A stretch of 64,000 nucleotides of DNA from Astragalus membranaceus (GCA_039519185.1 CM076851.1:28846357-28910356); one strand, 5' to 3'. Counted from the first letter of the stretch, positions 43,307 through 55,893 are shown. Notes: a model not told the origin generated them from the sequence alone. Numbers and translations: made by a program.

Positions 43307-46300
43307 GCGGTAAATTGCCCAGGCTGCCTAAAACCTGTAATCCTTAAACCAACTCTCGATGAATCCGAGTTTGCACGTGGCTTTGAGGAGCACGCTTCCT
43401 GTTGGCCTTTTCGAGCGACCGGGGGGATCGTTATCAGCTCCGGAACTGATATACAGATCAATGCACGGCGTCCACTGTATCTTAGGCTTGATACAACTAT
43501 TCCGTTGAACCTCACATGGGGCTGCGGTCCATCGCGTTGCTCGTACACGATGTGAGACCTGGGCAGAAGGGGGCGATGATCTCTCTGGGCTCCAATCCGC
43601 AATGCGCGCCTAAGCGCTCTCTTTTCTTTTCTTTTCTGTTTCTCTCTTTTCTTTTTCCTTCTGAACTCCCAACTCGGGGGAGCATTTTCTGGAATCTGCG
43701 GGCGAGCATTTTATCCTCTCTCACTTGTCTGCAGCTGAAAAACGAATCGATGCATGCAATGCAAATGCCACGATTGATATTTTCTTTTTCTTTTCCTTAT
43801 GATGAATGTAATGCAAATGTCTGAATTTCTCTTTTCTTTGCTTTATTATTATTATTGTTATTATTATTATTTTCTATGTCTGATGAGTGCATGATTTTAT
43901 GCTTGGTGAATGTAATGCTTGACTTTATTTGTTTTATTGCTCTTTTGCCTTTCTTCTCTTCTTTTCTTTTGTTCTTTTTATGAAGTGCAGGTATGCGAAT
44001 GCAAAATTTTGGTGTTTGATGATATGTAATGCTCTTGTGTTTTGATGAAATGGCAGATGACATGTAATGGAAAACTTTTCTTCTTTGCCTTTTTTCTATG
44101 AAATGTGAATATTGCTGATGAATAACATGAAATGATGAATGACATGGGATGCTTTAGCTTTCTTTTCTTCTATGAGATGCCAGTATTGATGTGATGCAAC
44201 TGTATTGCTTTGATGTTTGATGGGATGATGAGTTTTTGGTTCTTTTTGTTTTATGGAACGCAAACATTACTATGATGTAGACGACACTGAATGTTTTTGT
44301 TTGTTTTTTTTTTTTTTGGCATAAGGGACCTTAGGGTTCTTGAGTGATCAATTCAAGTGTCCTATCGTGATGACTATTTCGAATGTACATTCGACTTAGT
44401 CTCCTATTTATTGAAAATGATTTTGTATTTTGAGACTTGACTTGATGTCTGATGCAATGATGATGAATGCTTGGTTTGCTAGAAAGAAAGCAGTAAATGG
44501 ACACTTGGCGTGCTGAAGAGAAAACAGTAAATGAGGATGAACACTTAGCGTGCTTTTAATGAACCACTTGGGACCCGAGGACATTTGAACTCCGAACTGA
44601 AGGAGCGAATGGGAATGAGATTTTGAGACTGACAAGTCCAGGATGACTGACTTGAGAATTAGATTGAAGACTGACACTTGAAGTGCTGACTCTTGGAACT
44701 AGGCATGAGGATTAACCTCTTGTGTTTGTCTGTATTGTGCTTAGCAATGCCATGAACGGGACATGTAATGCAAACATATGCCATGATTGATGTCTTGAAT
44801 ATTATGGAATGCTTTTGTTCTTTTGTATTTGCTTCTTCTATGAAATGCAAACATTAATATGATGCGATGCCCTGATGTTTGAATGCAAGTGTATGCGGTG
44901 ATTGATGTTTTGATGAATGGAATGCTCCTGTTCTAACTTCTGTTTGTTTCTTTTTTGCTTCTTCTATGAAATGCAAACATTGCAATGTTTTGATGCAATG
45001 ATTTTTGTTCTTTTTCTTTTATGGCAATGCTAACGTTAACATGATGCAAATGCACCGCTTTAATGTTTGAGGATTGAATGACAAAGGAATGCTTATGAAA
45101 TGATGAATGATATGGAATGATTTTGTTCTTTTCCTTTTTATGAAGTGCGAACATTAATATGATGCCAATGCAACGAAAAGATTTCTGCTTTTTCTTCTTT
45201 ACTATTTTCCTCTATGAAATGCAAGTATTAATATGGTGCAACTGACGTGGAACGTTTTTCTTTTTGCTATGTGATGAATGCACAAAATGTGAAGATGCAA
45301 ATGTAATGCTTCGATGCATATGCCATAATGAATAGATTGAAATGCCTAGGTGCATGAGGTAAACACTTTGTGAAGATGAGATGCGAGACTTTGAATGCAA
45401 GGAATTGAGATGACTATTGCCCATTCTGTTGAAAAATTGAATTTGATTCAAACTCCAGTGTTCTCAAAGTTTTTATTTACAAACAACCTCACTTGTTTTC
45501 TCTTTCTTTCCATGATGACTGAATTTTAGATATCACGTAAACAACTTGTGCTCTCTCTTTTGAAGCATTGTCTAGTAAGCATGCATAGGAGTGCAGATGT
45601 GAATGAATGAGTCAGTTAACTTGGAATTGGTTTAGGACATGGACATTTATGGCAAGTGAAGAAATGACCGACACGGTTATTGCCGAAGCTTGTGAGGGAT
45701 CAAGAGATACAAGATTGCCCCAATTCAGGTCTTTGATGAGTGAATAGTTTGCCCCTGTCTAGTGGTGACAACAACTAGGGGCGTAGAAGATGATGAATTG
45801 GGAATGCTTCGGCTTTTGAAAGGGGAGGTGGATCAAAAGAGATTTTGTCTCAACCCATAAAGTTTGATGTTGCCCCAGTCATAACAAGGACAAAGCTGCC
45901 CCAATTAGAATGACAATGCCTTGTTTAGGATAGTGAGTTGAGAGATTGCCCCGGTGGGGTTTTGTAGGAATGAATGAGGTGAAGGGATGGGAACGTGCTT
46001 GCCCCACTTTCGAATGACATTTCAAATGGTTTCTTTGAGTGTGGTTGTGAAAGGCGACAGAGTTATGGTGCTGGTTATGAACTGAGGGTGATATATGAAT
46101 GGGGTGGGCAATGAACAAACCTCCCCAAAGTTGAGTGGAGTGAGAGGTGAAGGGAACGCCCCCTAGTACACACTTTTGGTTTTCTTTAAGAACAAGTCAA
46201 ATGCAATGAAAGTTTTGACTTTTAGTATGATGAGAGGCTCCACTTGGTGACCACTAGACCTTGTTTTAATGCAACCCGAATGCATCTTGGAGTGCAAGTC

Positions 46301-49300
46301 CTTCTTCTTTTTTACCAACTTTCCTTTTTTGATTGTTTGTTTTTTCTTTTTGAGCAGCTTTCTTTTTTCTGCTTGTTTGTTTTTTCCTTTTGAGCAAACA
46401 CGTCGCAAATAGATAAACTTATTTGTCCTAAAATTAAAACTTGAGAAAACGAAGGCAATTAGTCATTGATCGGAATGGACTTTTTAGGGCTGTGATGTGG
46501 AGAAGGGGATGATTGAGCTTAATGAAGTGTTTGGGGTTGATGGGGAGGATGGGTTTTATTCGGTGTTGGCCGATGGTCAATGATTTGTGAGGGAAATGGT
46601 TATTAAGTTTGATGAGGTGTTTGGGGGTGGTCGTACCCAATGAGGTGTTTGAAGGTTTTATGAAAGAAAAGATGGCTAAACCCAATGAATTGAGGGTTTT
46701 TTTGAAAGGAGGAATGATTGAACCCAATGAATTGAGGGCTTTTTTGAAAGGAGAAATGATTGAAAACCCATTGAATTGAGGGCCTTTTTGGAATGGGAAG
46801 TGATTGAACCCATTGAATCTGAGGGCCTCTTTGAAGGGGAGCTCTTATGCTTCATGACAAAATGTATTGACTCTTAATTTATACTCCCATTGTCTTCCTT
46901 TCTTTGTTTTGGGATTCTCCTTTTTAAACTTTGTTATTCCCCTCCTTTTGATATACCATCTTTGATGTGGAATTAACCCTCGTCTAGAATGATGGGGATA
47001 TCCTGGGCTTTCCTTAGCTTAAGATGGGTAACAAAGGGTTTTTTTTTTTTGGTTTTGAATCTTTGGCTTAAGAGGAGTAGGAAATGGACTTTCTGGGATT
47101 TTAGGTTTTTGAGGGTATGGAGAGATGGCCAAACTTCATTTCAAATCCCGATTGTTTATCTCTGTAAGACTTAACTTTAAGACAATAATTTATCTATCTT
47201 CACGTGTTTGCTCTTTTCTTTTCCCCCTTTTTTGTGCCCTAATTTTTGCCTGGACCGCTCTTTGCGAGTTTTCAATCCAACGGGCGCTCTTTTTTGCCCA
47301 GGCCGCCCTTTGCGGGTTTTCAACCTAGCGATCTTATTTTATCTTTTTTATTTATTATATATTTTTTAGAAAGACTTGCACTAAAGGAATATGATACTGA
47401 CAAGGAAAATTAGTGATCACAGAATTGCCCCAGCATGGAGAGCTTAAAGTGTTAGTGAGAATGAACCAAAAAGTCAAGTATGCACTGATGGGAGAGAATA
47501 TGCGCTTTATGGGTGGACGGGGCGGGATTAGACTTGGATGGGGAAGGAAATTGACTGACTCCAACAAGAGAAATTGCACCTGGCATGCATGCTTACTAGA
47601 AGAACGCTTCACAGAGAGTTAACGTTGGTTAAAACATAATATAAAAACTTTTTTGATGAACTGTTTCAGTCTTTTATCATGGAATGGGTGAAATGTAATG
47701 CTTTTTTCTTTGAAGGAAATACAGATAAGCTATTGATGTGAAAAACTGAGTGCCTTGGAGCACCTTGAGTTTGCAAATGAGTGAGGGTAAACTTTTCCAA
47801 AAAGGAGAGATTACTTTGCAAGAACATCTCGTCTCTCGTCACAACATTTTTGTTGTATGTGATGCATGGATGAAAACATTATGATGTATACATGATGAAA
47901 ATGAAATGCATGAAAGAATGTTTACTTGAAAAGTGTGATTATTCTAAAAGTTTTTTCTCTTTGATGTTTTCTTTTTATGCAAGACGAAATATGAAATGCC
48001 AATGCATTTTTGGATGATGAATGATGCAAGAATGATGCTTCATTTCAAAATGATTTTTATAGAGGCAAGACAAGATATGAAATGTTGATGCCCCCTTTTT
48101 CTTTTGAATGATGAAAGATGCAGGAATGATTTTTTTTTTTTCTAAATGACGATTTTTTTTTATTATTCTTTTTATTTTTTTAGAGGCAAGGCGAAGTATG
48201 AAATGCCAACGCCCCTTCCTTTTTTGAAAGATGCATGTATGGAGGAATGATGTATTTGAACTAAAGTGATGAGGTTAATGAGATGATGCATGAATGCTAC
48301 ATTTTGAATAAATTTGATGATGATTTTTATTCATGATTATGAATGAGATGCTTTCTTGTTTTCATTTTTTGTGCAATGAAATGCATGATGCTCACAATGA
48401 TTTTTTTTTTTAAAAAAAAATGCGTGGGAAGACATGGTTTTATTGAATGGAAATGCATGCAAAATGAGAGGTTAATGTATTATTTTTTCACGATGTGTGA
48501 AAAGGACAACAATAATGCATGAAACGCGCTCCTAATAAGACACGATTTTTGGATCTTTCGAGAAAATTAGGGGAAAAAGCCTTAGTGAATGGAAACGCAC
48601 ACGTGCGGAGAATGCACTCTTGACAAACCTAAATGAGATAGAGAAAAATGCATGTATGCAAACATGATGAAAATGCAAGGAAAATGACCACTTGGGAAGT
48701 GGAATTGTTCTAAAAGATTTTCGAGTGTTTTTGATGCAAGATGAAAAATGAAATTCCTAGGCATGCAAGAATGATATTTTCAAAATGGTTTTTATTCTTT
48801 AGAGGCAAGACGAGATATGAAATGTCGATGCCTCCTCCCCTTTTTTTTGTAGAAATGATGTCGTGAGGCAACCAATTGTCGTTACTCTGAGTAACCTGCA
48901 TGAAACATTGAGTGGATCCTGACTCAATACTTCACGCAATATATTGAAATGCTTCGACATTTGGTTAACTCAAACTTATTCTCTTATTTGAAAACAAACC
49001 TCACTTGATAGGGTCAAAGTGCCCCGATATCGTGGAGTAACATCTCAAATTTGTAGTGCACAAACAAATTTGAGATATTACCCTTCGGCATTCGAAGGTG
49101 AACTTTTACTCATTGAGCTTTTACATGAAGAGCTTTTCTATTTTTTTCTTTGTTTAGAGAAGATGCATGCATTGGAAACTTTTCATTTTTTTTCATTTTT
49201 AGTTTTGGAACATGATTTTGAAAATTATTTGGAGATGCAAATGATTTATTGAAAAAAAAGTTTTAGAAAAATGTGCTTGACGGGGTATGACCCGCTCCTA

Positions 49301-50569
49301 CGTATCCCCATTGTAATGAGGAATCAAAGCTTACGTAGTTCTACTGTGTCTCTTTTTTTGAAATAATGCTTATGCATGAATGCCTCGTCTTGGATGAACT
49401 CGACGAGGATTTTTTGCATGATTATAAATGAAATGCTTATGCTATGCGGATGATAATTGTTTTTTATTTTATCTTTATGTAATGAAAGGGAATGCAAGAT
49501 GAATGGTTTTTTTCAAAATTGGAATTTTATGCAATGCAAATGATGCGATGATGCAGTGATGCAATGATGCCATGATGCAAGGATGCTTCTTTTTTGTGTT
49601 TTTGCAGAAAGAGGATATTTACAGGTGGTGATTTGAAACTTTTCACACTATATGCCACCTCATATAGGCGTTTATTGAAAAGGGAAAGCATATCTTTTTT
49701 TGATTTTCAAAAATTTTGAAGGAAAAATTGATTGAACTGAATGCAACGATGCAGCACACAATTTGGAAAGCCCTTGTGACCTAAAAGGGGGCAGAACCTA
49801 TGATCTAAGGCACTTTAGGGATAATCTTCTCATGTAGCTCTATTCACACCCTCACAAAGGTCATCAAAGCCACAGTCCCTCTCAAGAAAATCCCCGTAAA
49901 TGCAGCAAACTGCTAGATACAAAGCATCATGAAAGAACACAACTCTGATTGAAACTTTCGCGAGTAGCCAAACGGACAAAGGTCCTGATGGGCTCCCACT
50001 ACTCGAATCCACTCATCTTAAGGTATCCTAACAGACCTGGGTTATGGTCTCTTTCTCTAATCATATAATCTCAAGGTACAAGTGTGTGTGTGTGCGAAGG
50101 GCATTTCCTTAAAAACTACCCCACCTGCAAATGAAAATCCAGAACAGTCCAGACAATAGCATGTTGTCTACTCTAGGGTTCAATATCATTCAAATACAAA
50201 CAAACCTAGGGTGCCAACAACAATGCACTACTTGCTTAAGAAAGGGAGCTGAGAAGAGGGGAACATGATAAGAGAGGGGAGAATGCATGAATTTACCTTA
50301 AGAAAGGGAGCAAAGAAAAAGGGGACATGATATGATTGGGGAAATGCATGAGGGAACTAAGCATATAAGCAAAGAAGCAACCATCTATTACTTTAAACAA
50401 AAGCAAACATAGAAGGAGAAGAAGAAGAATGCACAGGAATGCAACATGAAAGTATGAAAAAGAAGAAAGCATAGAGGCAAAACAAGATATTCAAATCAAT
50501 CACACAAATCACACACTTAATTAATTAGGCTTGACCCACTTTTAAAAAAAATGTTTTTCTTTTCCAATG
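43307..50569 (-). other. non-coding internal region of the Ogre-like element
   Basis: No retroviral-type protein domain on either strand. About 43320-43620 is a denser, higher-complexity block with an open minus-strand frame of about 95 codons that I do not recognise. From 43740 to 48900 the sequence is a long series of loosely repeated ATGAAATGCAAACATTAATATG-like and GAGGCAAGACGAGATATGA-like segments. At 45715-46165 the motif TTGCCCCAAT recurs about six times. A TACGTA hairpin lies at 49297-49342 and a strong AAAG-type stem-loop at 49961-50005. Confidence 0.7.
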
Positions 50570-50587
50570 TCCCCAGTGAAGTCGCCA
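50570..50587 (-). other. primer binding site of the non-coding Ogre-like element
   Basis: The minus strand reads TGGCGACTTCACTGGGGA, two bases from the LTR end. It differs at one base from the site of the coding Ogre (TGGCGACTCCACTGGGGA), so both can use the same tRNA. Confidence 0.85.
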
Positions 50588-50589
50588 GC

Positions 50590-52254
50590 TGTTGCGCCCG
50601 AAAAAGTCCCCGTGGGAGAACCTTCCTCGTTCACAACTTTTCCTAAGACAATGAAGCCGCCACCAATATTTATTAAGGAAAATATTAGGAAAACCTTTTT
50701 TGGAAAGCGATTGGTCTTGCGAAACTAGAGAATAGGGTTCGGGGGTCGGTTACACGCGGGGAAGGTGTTAGCACCCCACACGTCCTCTCTACTGAGAGGG
50801 AACCTTTAATTAAATGTGTGGTTTTAGTGTGTTGACTTGAAAATACTTAATTTGCTTCTCTACATCTTACTGAAAAATTCTTAAAGAAAATCTTTATTTA
50901 TTATGAAAAAAAAGGGGGAAAATGGGTTTTTAGTAAAAAACGCTTGACGGGACATGGCCCGCTCCTACGTGTCTCCCGGTGCGATGGAGAACTCAAAGCT
51001 ACGTAGTTCTTCTTTGTCCTGAAAAAGGTTTTTTGTCTTTTATCTTTTTAGTGAGTTTTCGAAATAGGACGGGCATTTAGTGAATGATTAAACTAACCAA
51101 GGTTATGGGTAATCACCGCTAAGTACTCTTGAAAATGAGAGTCACTCGCCAGTCAGACGAACAAAGGTTCTGATTGACTATTAGTATCGACTCGTTTTTA
51201 TTTGTTCTTTTGAAAGGGGTTTTCGAAAGAGATTGATTGGCAAGAATGATCAAACTAAAAAAGGTTATGAGTGATCATCGCTTGTTGTTCTTTTGGGAAA
51301 AAGACATCGCCACCAATGGCTAGACGAACAAAGGTTCTGATTAACCACTAGCGACGATGGGTTGAAAATGTTTTTAGAAAGGAAAAGGTCTTCGTTCTGA
51401 AAATGATCTTGGTTTGCAAAAGTGATTCTTTTTTGTTATGAAAATAACTCTTTTCTTTTTGTTATGCAAATGCTAAACTTTTTATGATTGCGCTTGACGA
51501 GAATGTGACTCGCTCCTACGTATCCCAAATGGGAATCAAAGCGACGTAGTTCTAACGAGCCTCGAAAGCGAAAGTCTTTTTGCTTAGGTTTTGAAAAGTG
51601 GAGGGTGCTCATAATGATCAAACTAACAAAGGTTATGGGTGATCATTACTAACTCTTGCCATGATTTTCGATGCTTGGGAAAATATCTTTTGAAATTGAA
51701 AGCATTCATGATGATCAAACTAACAAAGGTTATGGGTGATTATCACTAGCACTCCATTGTTAATAATCATGCAAGCAAAGGCTTCGCAAGACTACTAACA
51801 AAGTTTTGATTTTGAAGAGTTTTCGCCATTGGATTAATTTTTGTTCGGGGAAACATTTATCCATCATTTGGAAAAAAAAGGTTTGTGAAAAAAATAAGTT
51901 CGCTTAGGGAAAAGAAACGAAATTTAAAAAAAGAGAAACAGGGGGCGTAGTAGTAAAATAAGGGTGTAAATAAAAGGAGGGCTGTATTATTAAAACTGGG
52001 GTGTAGGAAACAGGCCCAGTTTGTTTTTTGTTTCTTTTTTTGTGTTTGGGCGCCTGTCAACGTAAATGGGCCTAAGACAGGGGGGCGCGCGAATTAAAAA
52101 CGGGGGTGCAGCTAGAAGTCTGAAAAATAAAAAATGTGAAAAGACCAAACTGCCCTTAGGTCTATACTATAAATACCTAAACCTAAAATAGAAACCCTAA
52201 ATTTCCTCTCTCCACTTACACGGCGCCCCCCACCCCCAATTAGCCAAAACCTAA

Positions 52255-52300
<46 letters not shown>

Positions 52301-54309
52301 GCTGCGGCCAGCCCCCCCTCTCTCATCCCCTGCCCGTCGCTTCCCCCCTTCCTCCACCTCTTCTTCGCCGTCCTCCGCCTCCCTCTCTCACCCTACCCTA
52401 ATCGCCTCTCCTCTCTCCACTAGCCTTCCTCTCGCTCTCTATCTCCTCACCGCCACCAACGACGAAAATGGGGAGAGGGGAACGGTCATGGTGGCGGCGA
52501 TGGCTGCGATGACCGTGGTGTTGTTTTGGGTGGTGGTTCGCGAGATCGTGACTGTAGGGTGGTGGTTTGGATGATCGTTTGGTATTTTGGGGTGGTGGCC
52601 GTGAGGGTAGTGTTTGGTTGCGAAGGGGAGGAGAACGGTGGTGAAAACGATGGTTGAGAGGGTTCGGTTTCTGGGTTCGTTGTGAGCGGTGAGAGGCAGA
52701 GACGGTTTCGGTTTGGTGGTGATGGGTGGAGCGAAGGTGGTGCGGTTGTGGCTGTTCGCGGTGGTGGGTGGCCGTTTGTGGTGGATGGCCGTGGTGGTGA
52801 GAAGAGGTGAAGAGTGGGTTGACTACGGTGGCATGGAGGAGGTGGTTCGGTTTGATGGTGGCGCACGGCGAGGCTACGGCGGCGGTCTACGGCCAACGGT
52901 GGTGGTTTTTGCCAGAAAGTTCACCGGAGATAGATTCTGACTCAGGTTTGTCTTTTTCTGTTGAATCTGTTTCTGTTTCTAATTTCTTTTTCAGTGTTCC
53001 AAAAGAAAACAAAATCTGTTGACACAGTAATATTCACAGCATCCCTATATCTAAACAAAACATAAACCGAATGTGCTTGATTTTTATTTCTTATGTATCT
53101 TAGATCTGGATTATTACCGGCAGATTATTAGTCCAAATTTCAAACACAGTTCTTTACAAATAACCTATTTTGAACTAAACTATAAGACCAAAAGAAAAAA
53201 AACGTGGAGACTAACCCTTGTTCCAGCTTCTGAACTGTCTCCTTTTTGCTTATTTACTGCTGCTACTCTTGTCTGTCTTGGGGCATTTTGTTGAATAGGG
53301 TTTTAGTGTGAATCCTAATTTTTCTCTGAATTTTGTATGTGTGCGTGTATTTTTCGTATATTTCAGTCACTGTCTGTGTGTATATTGCTCTCTGTGTTAC
53401 TGTTTTTTCTTCCCCCTTAAACTGATTTCTGTTCATTGTATTTATAGGCAGGGAAATGTGGTGTACGTGTGGTATGAAGCAGGGAATCAAAGCTCATGGG
53501 AGACCAAAGCTATTGGCAGCAGTGACACAGTGGAGCAGCAAGGATGGCAGCAGGGCTGCTACTACTGCAGCAATGTGTTTGCTGAAAATGGAAAAAGCAA
53601 AGAGCAAGATGAAATGAGTTTGAGTTTGAAGCTCAAAATGTTTTTCAGCCACAGCAACAAACAGGGGCAGCAGCGACTTCAGCTGTCCCCTTTTTTTTTA
53701 TTCTTTTATTTTTTGTACTTTTGTATTTAATTTTTGTTTGTATTTTGATTTTTGTATTATTTGAAATTAAATTTTCTTGTCTACATCTAAACAAAACAGC
53801 TGACTTTCTTTTTTGTACTATTCTGTTTTTTTTATTTTTTGTTTGTATATGTAACAAATTAAATAAAAGGACAGCTAATTAAAACTGATTTTATGTTACT
53901 ATTATTTTTTATTTTTTTTACTAATAACTGAAAGAAGCGGTAAAATAAACACGCACCGACGCAATCACTCACGCGACTCGAAACGAAACACGTGCTCGCC
54001 TTAAGACTAGGAACGCGTAGGCAATTTGAATATGCACGCGCGTACGTTATTAAAACACGTGCTCACTTTTTCTAAAAACGGTAAAATAACGCGCAGTGAC
54101 GCAACTGCTCGCACGTGACTCGCAACCAACACGCGCTCGCGTTATTTATTATTATCTTTTATTTTATTTTTTGGACTCTTTTTTGAAAGTGACGAGTGTC
54201 AAAAAAAATCGTTGCACGAGAGTGCCAAAGACGCCCGCGTTTAGAACAATAGGCGGAGCAATAAAATTTTGGGATTTTCCAATTAATCGGACAAAATTGG
54301 GGTATGACA
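50590..54309 (-). repeat. 5' LTR of the non-coding Ogre-like element
   Basis: Same ends as the other LTR; 3720 bp. The promoter candidate is TATAAATAC on the minus strand (53440-53446), 0.86 kb from the LTR start. It also holds a plus-strand CTATAAATACC near 52170, followed by a CT-rich leader-like stretch and a GC-rich block. Confidence 0.93.
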
Positions 54310-54611
54310 CAACAGTCAGTAGAACATACTCCTTTTCAAGATACATATCGACATTCTACGACCGAAAGGGACCCCGATATGTTCTATGAGTGCTTTGGGG
54401 TCCAACCCGGCTCTGCGCAATCTGTGGCGTTGCTTCGTCAAATTCAAGAGCAGGCCAGCGGTGCTAGTTCTTCATCAGTTCCCCAATATTTTCCAGAGCC
54501 ACCGCCCCTGCCCCTACTGAGGAAGAACAGGAACCACCGCATCGGCATCAACGTCCACGACGTGTCCCCAAACCTCGACAGTGTGGAACTGGGTCTCATC
54601 TTCTTCGTTAA

Positions 54612-55067
54612 TTTTTTTCTGTACCGTCTTTTTAAATTATCAGTGTGGAATTGTCTTTAGTTTAATTTATCAATTATTGTAATTTTAAATTAACTAAGTT
54701 ATTAATTTTAAGGTTTTAATCTTATTTGACATTTATTACAGTGTGCATTGTGCATTGTGCACTGTTAAAGTGTGCATTATGCAGAGTGCAGATGTCTTAA
54801 TTTCTTTAATGGTCTAGATTTTGCCGACACTATTTAACGGCCTAGATTTTGCCGACACTCTTTAACGGCCTAGATTTTGCCGACACTAAACCCTAAAATC
54901 AACAGTTAAGATATTTCAAAATCAACGGCTTACATACGATAACCCCTATTATAAATACATTCTCACATTACACTCAAATTCACACCAACAGTTTACCCCT
55001 AACCTATATTTCTGATTCATCTTCTCTTCTCTGGTTCTTCCCAAACACCGTCACCCAACCCGCTGAA
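54612..55067. other. spacer with a short direct repeat
   Basis: Three copies of CGGCCTAGATTTTGCCGACACT (first slightly diverged) at about 54822-54890, and short GTGCATTGTGCA repeats near 54740-54790. It lies between the PMD gene and the last MULE ORF and may hold the promoter of the latter. Confidence 0.5.
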
Positions 55068-55893
55068 ATGGAATGGCAGTTGTGCCCAACCCAGTACTCA
55101 AATGACAAATTCTTAACCGCCCTTCATCACAGTGGAACTGTAACCACCGATGAACATGGTGTTGTCTTTCGTTGTCCTAATCATATCTTCTGTAGGATGA
55201 ATAAGGACATCACATTCGCCCAACTCAAGGAGAAGGATGAGAGGAAGATACAGCCAGAGGGAGGGTAGCGTAAAGACGAGGAGCGTATCCGTTACAGAAA
55301 GTACAATTGTGGAGATGACGGGACATACGGGTATTCTGTCATGGAGATCCGAAGCGACGACGACGTCCGCGCAATGATGGAAGCTCATGCTAACATTCCA
55401 ATGGGACGTACTATCTTGGAGTTGTACGTGGACACAATACGCACTCCGGAAGAAATCATTCATCTTCTGCGACCACCCCCACCACAACAAATCATACCGG
55501 AAAGAGTCATCAACCACTACTGTACACTTCACTGTCAGGCCCATGTTATGCACAGGGAAGAAGATGGTGTGTATTTTAGTGGCCCCAAACACCATTTATT
55601 CCAGGCTTAAGAACAACACCACCTTCGCCGAACTGAATGAAAAACTAACGGAAAAGGCGCAGCTGGAGGGTGAGGAGCAAACAATCACTCGTATCGTTTA
55701 TCGCTTCCCCCGGATCGGCGAACGTAATCATATTCGGTGGGGCGTAATGACTATCAAGAGCGACGACGACGTTCGACAGATGTTTCAGGACCATGAGATG
55801 TTTCAACCTCATACTCGGAGTCCTATCGAATTGTGCGTTGAAACCAAAATTTCCACCGATGAGATCATCCGTCGGGTTTTCCCTCCAGCGTAA
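55068..55893 (+). pseudogene. MULE-associated ORF with two copies of a PB1-like domain, broken
   Basis: Starts M-E-W-Q-L-C-P-T-Q-Y. Copy 1 contains H-I-F-C-R-M, T-F-A-Q-L-K-E-K and I-R-S-D-D-D-V-R-A-M, ending I-L-E-L-Y-V-D. Copy 2 contains T-F-A-E-L-N-E-K-L, R-I-V-Y-R-F-P and I-K-S-D-D-D-V-R-Q-M, ending I-E-L-C-V-E. The order (short beta segments, F-x-E-L-K, then S-D-D-D-V and I-E-L-Y-V) resembles the PB1-like N-terminal part of MULE transposases, which is absent from the minus-strand transposase here. A TAG at about 55266 and a frameshift near 55605 break it. It ends at 55893, about 400 bp before the element end. Confidence 0.7.

Larger units (their letters stand above)
39046..54309 (-). mobile_element. 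complete non-coding Ogre-like LTR retrotransposon
   Basis: Two near-identical LTRs (39046-42752 and 50590-54309) flank a 7.8-kb internal region. The target duplication CAACA is exact (39041-39045 and 54310-54314). The primer binding site and polypurine tract show minus orientation. LTR starts and ends match those of the coding Ogre at 1-10217 and share its hairpin families, but the internal region has no gag, protease or pol. It is therefore a large non-autonomous derivative probably moved by coding Ogre elements. By eye the LTRs differ at only a few sites per several hundred bases, so the insertion is recent. Confidence 0.92.
32624..54611 (+). pseudogene. plant mobile domain (PMD) protein of the MULE, interrupted
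   Basis: Segments: 32624-33091, 33092-33376, an intron (donor GAG|GTAAAAA, acceptor TACTAG| at 33453), 33454-34005, 38865-39045 and 54315-54611. The start is M-S-S-L-L-N-E-E-P-H. The domain core reads F-H-L-P-V-G-E-C-T-I-T-L-Q-D-V-A then G-L-P-V-E-G, later S-S-Y-S-W-G-S-A-C-L, W-Y-R-M-P-F-L-A-P and F-H-M-V-E-W-H-H-A-D-R-V. The tail is acidic, then Arg/Pro-rich, ending G-T-G-S-H-L-L-R. PMD proteins occur both in transposons and as host silencing-related proteins (MAIN, MAIL1). Damage: a frameshift near 33067, a TGA at about 33156 where Arg is expected, a CACTA insertion at 34006, an Ogre-like insertion at 39046, and further shifts near 54315 and 54515. A 48-bp direct duplication lies at about 38928-39022. 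Confidence 0.85.

Noticed and set aside
42833..43602. Cys/Phe-rich ORFs of up to 247 codons on the minus strand
   Set aside because: Most of the length is translation of the 31-33-bp tandem array in several frames at once; no start context or domain.
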